Positions 21,109 through 29,944 of a DNA stretch of 64,000 nucleotides are shown here, one piece after another; position 1 is the first letter of the stretch; the number at the start of each line of letters is the position of its first letter. The position numbers were made by a program, and so were the translations under genes. The notes beneath the pieces were generated by a model. That model was not told where the DNA came from. It searched no databases and was given only the letters and a program-made list of their open reading frames with translations. Source of the stretch: Chrysophaeum taylorii (taxonomy: Eukaryota; Sar; Pelagophyceae; Pelagomonadales; Pelagomonadaceae). The stretch spans positions 33,501 to 97,500 of the forward strand of contig JAQMWT010000408.1 of the NCBI GenBank assembly GCA_029834535.1, in the 5' to 3' direction.

Positions 21109-22230
21109 TCAGAAAAACGACATCTGGGAGATCGCCGCGCTCGACGAGAGGCCCGTCGGCGCATCCGCCGGCTGGCCGTTAGTCGGAGCGAGTGCCCCGG
21201 CGGCACCGGGTGGTTTCGGCGGAATAGGAGGGGGTATGGTGTGCTGGGGATAGCCGCCGTTCGCGTAGCGGGGCCACTGCTGCTGCTGCTGTTGTTGTTG
21301 AATAGGAGGGGGCTGCATCACGGGCGGCCGCGCCGCGCGGTATAGAGCGGTCGGCGCCGAGTGGACGCGGGCGGGCGATAGGGTTGTTGGCTGCCGCATG
21401 GTGAGGCCGGCAAAGGGGTCGGCGTGCTGCACCATCGGCGGCGGCGGCGGCGACGAGACGGTGCGCGATTGCATTGCGGGCTGCGCGCTGCTCGGCAAGG
21501 GTGCGAACGGGTCGGGAGGCGCGCGGTTCCCAAGAAGAGAAACCGGCGGCGCGGCCGCGGAAAGAGGAGCCGGCGCGGTGTCGTTCGGCTGCGCGAACAT
21601 GTCCAGCAGCAAGTCGGACGACGACGCGGCTTTGGGAGGCGGCGGCTCGGGAGCGTCCGCGTCGAAGGAGAGGAGATCGGCCACGGGGTGGTGACCGTCG
21701 AGGTCGCGTTTCTTCTTCTTCTCCTCCTGCTTCTGCTTCTCCTTCCCGGGGGGCAAGACGACCGGGGGTCGGCGGACGAGGTCGGTCGCGACTTTTCTTG
21801 GCGGCGAACGCTGCGGCTTCTTCGCCGAGGCGGCGGCGGCGGCGGCCTCGGGCGCGAGGACGGCCGCGTCGTCGTACCATCGCCTTTGGACGTAGCACTC
21901 GCGCACGAAGTCCTTGGCGGCCGAAAGCGTTGGCGATGGCTTGAGGGGCTCGGCGAGTTTCGCTTGCCACTTTGAGCGCGCCACGACGTTGCCACCGGCG
22001 CGCAGCTTGGCCACGTCGGGCTTGGTCCAGAAGGACATCGAGACGGACTTGCAGAGGTGCGAGAAGGACTGGTGCGCCGACTTGCAGGTGTGGCACACGA
22101 AGGTCGCGAAGGGCATAACCACGGCGCCGTGGCCGTGAGCGGCGAGGACGCCGCAGTTGGCGCACGCCTTGTTGCCCGGAAGCCGACGGAGCGCTTCTAG
22201 GTCCTTCTCGGCCTGTGGGTCGCTTGCCAT
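21109..22230 (-). CDS. ArfGAP domain protein, AGFG type, arginine finger missing
   Basis: A 373-aa protein with an N-terminal ArfGAP zinc finger: CANC at about residue 22 and CHTC at about 46, then SFSHLCKSVSMSFWT and GGNVVARSKW, the pattern of the AGFG/AGD14 subgroup. The canonical finger reads CxxCSGxHR with Arg as the catalytic residue; here the corresponding position is Gln (CHTCKSAHQ), so GTPase activation may be lost. The C-terminal two thirds are disordered, rich in Pro, Gln and Ser with LLLDMF and DPFAPL-type motifs, which fits binding to clathrin adaptors. It probably works in endocytic or Golgi traffic; that is inferred. The ATG lies 79 bp from the divergent gene at 22310. Confidence 0.85.
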   Translation of the reverse strand: MASDPQAEKDLEALRRLPGNKACANCGVLAAHGHGAVVMPFATFVCHTCKSAHQSFSHLCKSVSMSFWTKPDVAKLRAGGNVVARSKWQAKLAEPLKPSPTLSAAKDFVRECYVQRRWYDDAAVLAPEAAAAAASAKKPQRSPPRKVATDLVRRPPVVLPPGKEKQKQEEKKKKRDLDGHHPVADLLSFDADAPEPPPPKAASSSDLLLDMFAQPNDTAPAPLSAAAPPVSLLGNRAPPDPFAPLPSSAQPAMQSRTVSSPPPPPMVQHADPFAGLTMRQPTTLSPARVHSAPTALYRAARPPVMQPPPIQQQQQQQQWPRYANGGYPQHTIPPPIPPKPPGAAGALAPTNGQPADAPTGLSSSAAISQMSFF

Positions 22231-22309
22231 GATGACGTGTGATCTATCGCCGAGGGTTTGTTTTATTTTTTTTTTTCAACAAGGCTAATAGGGGTTTGAT
22301 GAGGTGTCG

Positions 22310-23443
22310 ATGCGGTTGCTCGGCGTCGTGTGGTCTGTCGGCGTCGTTGGGGCCAAGAAACCTCCAAACAGCAGCAGCAGCAGGGTGGAGGTCGAAAAGA
22401 ATGCGTCGAATTTTGTTTTTTTTGAGTCGGCGGCGATATCGCAGTTGCAGCAGCAGAACGTGTCGTCGTCGCTGAGCCCGACGAGCATGTCCCCGAGTCC
22501 CGTCGTGGGCGCGACGTGCCCGCTCCCCTCGGTCCCCCGAAAGGCTTTGTCTGCGTGCGTGCTCGCCAACGGACGATGCGTCGCCTCGCGCGCCGAGTGC
22601 GAGTCGTCGGGCGGAACGTACGACGTCGACGGGTGCGGCGGCGGACGTCTGTACCTGACGCCCGCGCAGCGGGAGGAGGGTCCCGCGTCGTGCGCGTGCT
22701 GCACCGAGCTCCCGACGTTCGCGCCCACGATCGAGCCAACGGAGTCGCTGGCCCCGAGTTTTCCGTATCCGCGTGGTACGTGCGAAATCGAGAGCGTTCC
22801 GCGCGCGGCTCTGGTCGCGTGCGTAAAGACGAACGGGTACTGCATATCGAGTCGAGCCGAATGCGACGAAATTGGCGGCGATTTCGACGCGAGGGGCTGC
22901 GACGCGACCGCGAGGTGTGGGTGCTGCGCGCGCGTCCCTACCGACCCTCCGGAGCCGGAGCCGACGCGGTCGCCGATCGTCGAAACGACGACGCCGACGC
23001 CGACGCGGTCGCCGTTCGGCGGCGACGAATCTCCCGAGCCACGGCTCGAGCACGCCAGCCGGCCCACCGGTTACTTTGGACTGGCGAGTTTGGTCGTCGT
23101 CCTGGCGATCGCCGCGATTTTCTTCCCGGCGCCCTCGAACCCGATCGCGCGAGCCGTATTCTCGCCCTTTTCGCTCGCCTTGGCCCTCCTCAAGGCGGCC
23201 TTGGTCTTTGTGGCCTCCTTCTGCTTCACCTTTGGCGACGGCATTTCCGAGCCGCGCCCGCCCGCCCCCATCGGCATGAAGGCCATTCCCCTCCGCGAAA
23301 TCCCCAACGCCGACCAGCGCCGTCGCGCCGACTGCAACACGACCGAGGCCCTCCTCAACGACGCGGAGCTCGAGGACTACGAGTTCGAGACCGACGACGA
23401 CGACGAAGATTCCGGCGACAACCCCTTCAAGAAGCGGACCTAG
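22310..23443 (+). CDS. Cysteine-rich repeat membrane protein
   Basis: About 377 aa from the ATG at 22310. Two related Cys-rich modules are present, each with VPR-ALxACV-NGxC-SRAEC-GGxxDxxGC and a terminal C-CC, separated by Thr/Pro-rich linkers (TFAPTIEPTES, TPTPTRSP). Two hydrophobic segments follow (GYFGLASLVVVLAIAAIFF and SLALALLKAALVFVASFCF), then an acidic cytosolic-type tail ending NPFKKRT. The N-terminus is weakly hydrophobic and could be a signal peptide. The modules look extracellular. Not a family I can name. Confidence 0.65.
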   Translation: MRLLGVVWSVGVVGAKKPPNSSSSRVEVEKNASNFVFFESAAISQLQQQNVSSSLSPTSMSPSPVVGATCPLPSVPRKALSACVLANGRCVASRAECESSGGTYDVDGCGGGRLYLTPAQREEGPASCACCTELPTFAPTIEPTESLAPSFPYPRGTCEIESVPRAALVACVKTNGYCISSRAECDEIGGDFDARGCDATARCGCCARVPTDPPEPEPTRSPIVETTTPTPTRSPFGGDESPEPRLEHASRPTGYFGLASLVVVLAIAAIFFPAPSNPIARAVFSPFSLALALLKAALVFVASFCFTFGDGISEPRPPAPIGMKAIPLREIPNADQRRRADCNTTEALLNDAELEDYEFETDDDDEDSGDNPFKKRT

Positions 23444-23640
23444 GCTTATGATGATGATTTATTTATAATCCGGACGGGACGAGAAACGAGGACGGGAAAC
23501 GAGGACGGGACGAAACGAAGAGGGGGGCTTAGTAATAACTCAACAATCACACCACCTCGTGGTGGAGGGGACCAAGAAACACGTGACGAATAATGGAGGA
23601 GGAGGAGGAGGAGGAGGAACCAAAAAAAAATGTTGCTGTA

Positions 23641-23680
23641 AGAAAGAAAGAAAGAAAGAAAGGAAGGAAGGAAGGAAGGA
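23641..23680. repeat. (AAAG)n/(AAGG)n microsatellite
   Basis: Purine-rich tetranucleotide repeat just downstream of the TPR gene's stop codon. A GGA repeat precedes it at 23595-23619. Confidence 0.85.
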
Positions 23681-23695
23681 GAGCGCGCGAAAGAG

Positions 23696-25383
23696 TCAGT
23701 GGTCGGCGCGGGACCTCGCCGAGTGATTTGGGTTTGGGCCCGCGGAGAGGGCGGAGGTGAGGGCCTGGATGGCAGCGAAGGCGTCGTTGCGGCAGACGAG
23801 GTGCACGAGGTCGTCGAATCGGCGGGGATCGGCTCGCTTGAGCTTGGCGGCGCGGGGCGAGTCGAGGAGGGCGCCCGTCGCACCGAGGCCGTCGTCGGCC
23901 GCGGCAAAGTAGCAGGAAAAGGCGCCGTCGCAGTCGTCGCGGTCGACGAGGGCGTTGGCAAGCTCGGCGCGCGCGAGGGCCCGGAGGCTCGAGGCGGCGT
24001 CCCGCGGCTGGCCGAGGTGCAGGACCCTGTGGTCGTCTCGAGGGGGCCGCAACCCGCGAAGACGTCGTCTGCGGTGCCTCGAGGGATCCTCCTTCTTGAA
24101 GAAAAAGGATCGGTTCTTTCTGGTAGCGGCGGCGGCGGCGTCCAAGACGAGGCCAGCCGGGTTGGAATCGTCTTCGGCGGCGAGCGCGGCGACCGCGTCG
24201 CGGAGAATCGAGAGGCGCTCGTTCGGGTCGGAAACCAGCGCCGCGAGCTCGAGGAGGGCGTTGGCGCGTCGCTTCGGGTCGCGGGCGTGCTCGACGCCGT
24301 GGGCCAGCACGTCCTCGAGGTCGGAGATCGCGTCGGATTCGCGACCCGGAACGCGCGCGGCCGCGACGCCGCGGAGCGCGAGGACGCGTTCGCGCAAGGC
24401 CGAGCCCGGCGGGGCGTGCGGTTCGGCGCGATCGAGGAGAGCGATCACCCGACGCATGTCGCGGCCCGCGAGCGCGCGCATCGAGGCGCGGGAGCTCGAT
24501 ATCGCGCGCGTCTCGAGCCAGACGTCGGCGCGCGCGAGGCGGACCGGAACGCGGGTCGACGCGACGAACCGGCGCTTCTTTCGCTTCGAGGCCCCGCCGC
24601 AGGCCTCGACGGCCTCGGAGTAGTAGGCCATCGCGAGATTAAAGAGCGTCCCAGGGGCGCTCGGTTCGATGTCGAGGCTCCTTTCCAAAACTCTCGTCGC
24701 GAGCTCGCGATCGCCGTTCCCCAGCAAGATCGTCGCCACGTTGTTCAGCAGCGGGGCATTCGGCGGAAAGTCGACGGTCGGCGACGCGTCGAGCGCCCGC
24801 GCGTACACCTCGAGGGCGTCCCCGGGGGCGTCGCACTGGTGGAGCGCGTTTCCGAGCGCGTGGAGCGCGCGCGCGTCGTCGGGCGACAGACTCAGCGCCT
24901 CGCGGAGCGGGCCGAGAGCGTCGCGCGCGCGTCCGCTAAAGGCCAAGAACGACCCAGCGTTTATCAGCAAGGACGCCCGGTACGGCGCGTCCTCGGGCGT
25001 CGCCTGCACGGCCTTCTCGAACGCGACCGCCGCCTGTTCCATCCGACCGCGTTGAGCCGCGTCGAACGCCCTCCGCGTCCACCGCTGCGCGCGCCGCGCC
25101 GCGCGCGCGTCGGCGTCGTCCTCGTCGTCCTCCTCGTCGTCGTGCGGCGACCCGTCCCACTCGTCCTCCTCCACCTCCTCATCCTCCTCCTCGTCCTCGC
25201 TGCTTCCGCCGCGCAACAACAACCTCACCTCCCACCGCGTCGTTAACTGCTGCTGCTGGTGCTGCTCTAGTATCAGAGGTCGCACCACCGCCGCGCTCTC
25301 GGCCCACTGCAGCGACCGCGTCGCGCACAACGCGACCACCACGCCGCACAGCGACGACGACGACGACGAAAACGAACAAAAGC

Positions 25384-25417
<34 letters not shown>
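23696..25417 (-). CDS. Tetratricopeptide (TPR) repeat protein
   Basis: A 573-aa frame. After eleven consecutive Met codons produced by a CAT microsatellite comes a hydrophobic SFCSFSSSSSSLCGVVVALCA stretch that looks like a signal peptide, then an acidic linker. TPR units follow from about residue 110: RRAFDAAQRGRMEQAAVAFEKAVQATPED, DALGPLREALSLSPDDARALHALGNAL, DALEVYARALDASP and ATRVLERSLDIEPSAPGTLFNLAMAYY. TPRs mediate protein-protein contacts; partners are unknown. The true start is probably the last Met of the run (about 25387). The C-terminus is helical and may hold degenerate TPRs. Confidence 0.78.
25385..25417. repeat. (CAT)11 microsatellite at a start codon
   Basis: Eleven CAT units, read as eleven Met codons on the minus strand, sit exactly at the TPR protein's start. 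Confidence 0.9.
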
Positions 25418-25420
<3 letters not shown>

Positions 25421-25593
25421 CCTCGAGTTGTTGTTGTTGTTGTTCTTCTTCTTCTTCTTTCGACCGACGGTGCTGTTGTTGACATCACCGGGGGCCTGGA
25501 CTGACGCACGACAGGGCTAGCTACAGTAGAGTAGTCTTCGAGGGGGGCTAGTTTTTTGTAATAAATAATAACAACAAAGATGCGCTGACGACG

Positions 25594-26637
25594 ATGTTTG
25601 TGGTCGTCCCGCCGCCGCTGCTGCTGCTGCTGCTGCTCCTGACGACAGTGCGGCCCGCGGGGAGCTCGGCCTTCGGATACACCTTTGGCGGCGGCGGCGG
25701 CGGCCACGTGCGCACCGACCAGCAGGAGGCGCTTCTCCCCTGGTACCACCACCCATCCATGGAGATACCGTACTTCTGGGGCTGCGCGGCCGCCGGCGCC
25801 GTGTCGACGGCCGTTTCGCACAGCGCCGTGCTGCCGCTCGACGTGCTGAAAACGAAAATGCAGTCCGACGTCGCGCTCAAGGGTCTCTCGACGCCGCGCG
25901 CGCTCCGGCGCATAATCCGTCGCGACGGACCCTCTCAGCTCCTCGCTGGCTTTTCGGCCAACGCCATCGGGTACTTCTCGCAGGGCGCGCTCAAGTTCGG
26001 CCTCTACGAGCGCGGCAAGGTCTACTTTTCCGAACTTCTCGAGAGACGATATCCGGGTATCGACGCGTCAGAAAATCGATGGAGGGTTCCAATCTGGATC
26101 GCGAGCTCGGCCTGTGCGGAGGTGGTCGCCTCCCTCGCCCTCTGCCCGATGGAAGCGACCAAGATCCGCATGGTCACCGATTCCGCCTACGCCAGAAACG
26201 CCTTGGGCGCCTTCCGACGTATCCTCGGAGAGGAAGGCCTCCCCGCCCTCTACCGCGGGGTTACGCCGATCATGATCCGCCAGGTCCCCTACACCGTCGC
26301 CAAATTGGCGGGCTACGAGGCCCTTTCCTTGTGTTTCGGCGGCGGCCTCGCCGCGGGGGTCGTTGCTGGCGCCCTCGCCGCCGCCGTCTCCCAACCCGGC
26401 GACGTCATCCTCTCAAAACTCTGCGGCGGATCCAAGGTCGCGCGCCTCGAGACCTGCTACCTCTCCGCCGGCGCCGTTGTCCAGTCGGTCTCCCTCCGCG
26501 AACTCTTCGTCGGCCTCACCCCGAGGGCCACCATGTGTGCTGCCATCTGCGCCGGCCAGTTCTTCCTCTACGAGGCCCTCCGACCACCAAAGCCCCTCCT
26601 TTCGACCGACGACCAAATGAGCGTCCTCGCTCGGTAG
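25594..26637 (+). CDS. Mitochondrial-carrier-family phosphate transporter, possibly plastid
   Basis: A 347-aa SLC25 carrier closest to the phosphate carriers. The first repeat has FWGCAAAGAVSTAVSHSAVLPLDVLKTKMQ and GYFSQGALKFGLYE, the second CPMEATKIRMVT and the typical GVTPIMIRQVPYTVAKLAGYE, and the third SQPGDVILSKL. The N-terminus is unlike a mitochondrial carrier. It starts with MFVVVPPPLLLLLLLLT, a signal peptide, then GSSAF, matching the ASAFAP motif (cleavage before Phe) used to enter secondary red plastids. It may therefore carry phosphate across a plastid membrane; targeting is inferred. The ATG at 25594 is the first that keeps the signal peptide. Confidence 0.85.
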   Translation: MFVVVPPPLLLLLLLLTTVRPAGSSAFGYTFGGGGGGHVRTDQQEALLPWYHHPSMEIPYFWGCAAAGAVSTAVSHSAVLPLDVLKTKMQSDVALKGLSTPRALRRIIRRDGPSQLLAGFSANAIGYFSQGALKFGLYERGKVYFSELLERRYPGIDASENRWRVPIWIASSACAEVVASLALCPMEATKIRMVTDSAYARNALGAFRRILGEEGLPALYRGVTPIMIRQVPYTVAKLAGYEALSLCFGGGLAAGVVAGALAAAVSQPGDVILSKLCGGSKVARLETCYLSAGAVVQSVSLRELFVGLTPRATMCAAICAGQFFLYEALRPPKPLLSTDDQMSVLAR

Positions 26638-27083
26638 GACCCAATCTTCGACGACCAATCAACAAGCCGCTCTAATTTCCTCCTCGGACCTTCTTCTTCT
26701 TCTTCTTCTTCTTCTTCTTCGTGATCCACCCTGCTTCTCTCTTTCGCACGCAACTGGGGGACCTTCCCGCCAGCCGCGCCACTCTCGATACCACCACACT
26801 CTTCGTGTGATGTTGATGTTGCGCCTTCCGCCACTTGTGCCTCTCCTCGCTCGTCGTTCGACGCGTAGTACCCGCCTCGCACAGAAAGACCGCGACGCAT
26901 AGAGTCTCGCTTCGCTTGCGCTTGCGGTCGCTCCCCTCGTCCTCGTCGTCCTCGTCGTCCTCGTCGTCGTCGTCGTCGCTAGAGGACACTGCCTGCTCTC
27001 GGTGCTTGTACCTAGAATAATAATTAATTATGTCCGTGTCTCTTTCTCTGAAAGCAAGAAATCCCCCAACTCTATTTATTTGT

Positions 27084-27154
<71 letters not shown>

Positions 27155-27791
27155 CGAAAGCGACCTTCGTCTCTGCTCTTCCCGCTGCATCTATTCATGG
27201 CAACGACGCTGCTCATAACATAGTTTCGTGCGCGGGCGGCTGCTGGTGGAGCACTACATGACATCCAGCCTTCTTGCTGCTTGTGCCGTCGTTGGTGCTC
27301 TGATGACGCGAGGTTGTTGTAGCCTTGTGTTCTCGCGACGAATGAATGATTTGCCCCCGGACCAAATCATAGCGGTCTGTTTGGGAGGTGTGGCATCATC
27401 ATGCTGCGACCGTCCCTTAGCGTACTGCGCGTCTTTCTCCACAACCACGCCTGCCGCTCCTCTCCCTGTTGCTCTTCCGAGCTATTCTTACGCCTTCCCT
27501 TCTTGTGCCCCGCTCCCACTTTCTAATTTTGCCGCCGCCCTATGCTGCTGCGTTCTTGCGTCTTCCTAGTTTCTTCGGCGCTCAGATGACCCGTCTGGCT
27601 TTTTGTGCCAGCCAACCAGCCAGCCAGCCTGCCTTGGAATAAATAAATAACATTTTGTTTTGCCCGCGTTTTTTTTTTTTTTTGCACCACTCCAAAAAAG
27701 ACGATGACGTCAGAAGTGGTATCTGGTGATGATGATGCTAGCTAGCTACAATCTCATAAACGGACGGACGGACTGACTGACTCGCAGCAAG
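26638..27791. other. Intergenic region rich in simple repeats
   Basis: It holds a TTC repeat (26693-26719), GTC repeats (26940-26980), a long TTTA array and a T-run at 27670-27684. A minus-strand acidic/poly-Lys frame at 26672-26989 lacks an ATG and depends on the repeats. A 113-aa plus-strand frame at 27228-27569 begins with a hydrophobic stretch but shows no domain. Confidence 0.5.
27073..27154. repeat. (TTTA)n microsatellite
   Basis: About twenty TTTA units, nearly uninterrupted: the longest simple repeat in the window and very AT-rich against its surroundings. Confidence 0.95.
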
Positions 27792-29459
27792 ATGTTAGAG
27801 AAGACGTCGCGGCGTGAGCAATCGTCGCAAGGTGGGGTCTGCTGCGACAAGGAGGAGTACCGGACGATGAGCCGGCCTCGCATGCCGTTGCAGCTGGGCG
27901 CAAACACGGTCCCGTGGGCAATGAACGTCGAGGACGAATCGTGGCCCGCGCAGTTCGCACGAAAATCAACCAGGGCGTTGCCAAAAAAAAAAGAGTCGTC
28001 CAAGTACGTCCCCGAGAACTCGTCGACAGCGCCAAGCAGCAGCAGCAGCAGCAACAGTAAGGGAAAGATTGAAGAGCCCATCCCACCGGATCCGGTTGCT
28101 GTCCCGGAGGCGTCCGCGGAGGTCGAGGCGAAAATGGAAAGCGGCTCGGACCCTTCTCCTCGGTCGCGGCGGGCGTCGTGTGTCGCGATGGAAGGGGCAT
28201 TTGCGGCGAGAAGAGCAGCCGAATCGAAGACCCAGCAACTGCTTCACAATTGGATCGACGCGCACCTTCGATTGACGGTGAAGCTCGAGCGGCTCAACGG
28301 GAACTCGAGTACCACCGACACGGTCCACTTGGTCAAGGCGTTTGCTGGGCTGCTCGAGACATGCGTCGAGAACGTGATGTTGAATCGCTCGGCGAAATCA
28401 TGGAGGCAAACGCGCGCGGGATTGGATCCGTGTTTAGAGCTGCGCGTGGTGTCCAAGACGCATCGAACGTCCTCGGATCCTAAGCTCATGCCGCTCCGCA
28501 TTCTGTTCAACGCGTGGGCCGCGGCAGCGAGGCACGCGTCCCTCGATCGCGAAGGCAGGGGACAATGCACGTTGGAGTCTTATCTCGACCTCGACAATAG
28601 TCCGAGATCGGGGGGGGGGAAGAACGCTCCTCGTTTGGACGAGCGGCGAACGCAGCCTAAGCGACCGTACTCGACCGGCACGACGCTTGGCGTTCGGAGA
28701 GCGACCCGGCGTTGTAATCTGTCGGCCCCGCAGACGTTTCGTCGTAGAAGGAGGTCGGATGATCGCGCGGTGCTGCTTAAGGACCCGGGCCCAGACGTCG
28801 ACGAATTCTCGCCGCGACGGATCCACCACTCTCGAGACGACACCCTGTCGTCGTCGTGCTACACGTTATCGCATCAGGGGTCAGCAGCAGCGTGTCGCTC
28901 GGTGACGCCCGAAGCGGTGACGCTCCCGCAGTTGGGCGCCTTGTTCGACTCGCGGGTCCGAGCGACGCGGACGGAGGTCGCCGAGAGCTCCGAGGCTGCT
29001 GCTGCTGCTGCCACCCAAAAATTCCCGCTCAACTTTGGGACAGACGCGGGCAATCAAGAGCGCGGCTACGCGATTGGAGACTATCTCGCGGCGGCCTTCG
29101 ACAAGGCAACGAAAACACCGTCGAAGCCGCTCGGGACGCTCTTCTCGAATAAAAATAATACTATTCCTTCTTCGAGGTGTTCCCCCTATCATTCGAAGGT
29201 CGTGACGTACACTCACATTCCGCCTAGCCGAAGACAAAAAAAGAGCGGTCGACCCCTCTCGAGGCCGGCCCTCTCGCCTCTGAAACCCAACGTACATCAA
29301 AGCGACGCGGCTTTGACGAGGAGCCTCTTTTGGTTCTGCCCGCCAGCGGCGATCCAGCAGCAGCAGCAGGAAGCCGAGGGCAGCAGTGTCGTCGCTCTGC
29401 AGACGACGGCCACTTCTTGCGCACCTGCTGCTTTTGGTCGGAGAATGGAATGTAAGTAA
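27792..29459 (+). CDS. Hypothetical protein, 555 aa
   Basis: A single long open frame from the ATG at 27792. I recognise no family. A short helical region at about residues 135-260 (AFAARRAAESKTQQLLHNW, TVHLVKAFAGLLETCVENV, LRILFNAWAAAARHA) looks folded; the rest is low-complexity with Ser, Arg and Pro runs, and includes QQQQQ. GAGG repeats follow the stop. Length and codon pattern support a real gene, but part of the C-terminus could be read-through of an intron. Confidence 0.5.
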   Translation: MLEKTSRREQSSQGGVCCDKEEYRTMSRPRMPLQLGANTVPWAMNVEDESWPAQFARKSTRALPKKKESSKYVPENSSTAPSSSSSSNSKGKIEEPIPPDPVAVPEASAEVEAKMESGSDPSPRSRRASCVAMEGAFAARRAAESKTQQLLHNWIDAHLRLTVKLERLNGNSSTTDTVHLVKAFAGLLETCVENVMLNRSAKSWRQTRAGLDPCLELRVVSKTHRTSSDPKLMPLRILFNAWAAAARHASLDREGRGQCTLESYLDLDNSPRSGGGKNAPRLDERRTQPKRPYSTGTTLGVRRATRRCNLSAPQTFRRRRRSDDRAVLLKDPGPDVDEFSPRRIHHSRDDTLSSSCYTLSHQGSAAACRSVTPEAVTLPQLGALFDSRVRATRTEVAESSEAAAAAATQKFPLNFGTDAGNQERGYAIGDYLAAAFDKATKTPSKPLGTLFSNKNNTIPSSRCSPYHSKVVTYTHIPPSRRQKKSGRPLSRPALSPLKPNVHQSDAALTRSLFWFCPPAAIQQQQQEAEGSSVVALQTTATSCAPAAFGRRMECK

Positions 29460-29944
29460 GCACCTTGGAGGAGGAGGAGGAGGAGGAGGTGCGACAACCA
29501 CCCGCAAGCACCTTCCTTCCTTTCTTTCGATATAGGAGGAGGAGTTATGAAGAATCCGACGACGAGAGGGGGGGCCGGATTTTATATTTGGTGGTAAAAC
29601 CACCGCAGCTAGCTAGCAAAGGGCCGTACATTGGAATAATGCGAGAGGATGCGGTGGAGGATGGCGTGTGGACTTGGAGGCAGTGCACAAGAGGAGAACC
29701 GTAGAATAAATAAATAAATAAATAAATAAAGAGAGAGAGAGAGCGCGCGCAAGTGTGTCTCGGCGCATCTCGCGCCAGGATAAAAAGCGCGGTGCATTTC
29801 CGCTTTTTTTGCGCGAGAAGGCCCGTGAAGAAGGACGACGACTGAGTGAATGAATGATAGGTGGGTTGGTTGGTTGAATAGCGTCGTCGTCGTGGTGGTG
29901 AATCGAGGGGATGGAGATTGGCACGGTTGGAGCCGGCACGAACA
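29460..29944. other. Intergenic region
   Basis: GAG repeats at 29468-29489, an AATA array at 29703-29731 and a GA repeat at 29730-29741. No supported gene. It contains the 3' flank of the HECT ligase gene. Confidence 0.5.

Noticed and set aside
23699-25246. A 515-aa plus-strand open frame
   Set aside because: Shadow of the TPR gene; no domain and biased composition.
26672-26989. Minus-strand acidic/poly-Lys protein
   Set aside because: It has no ATG, and both its acidic start and Lys tail are produced by trinucleotide repeats.
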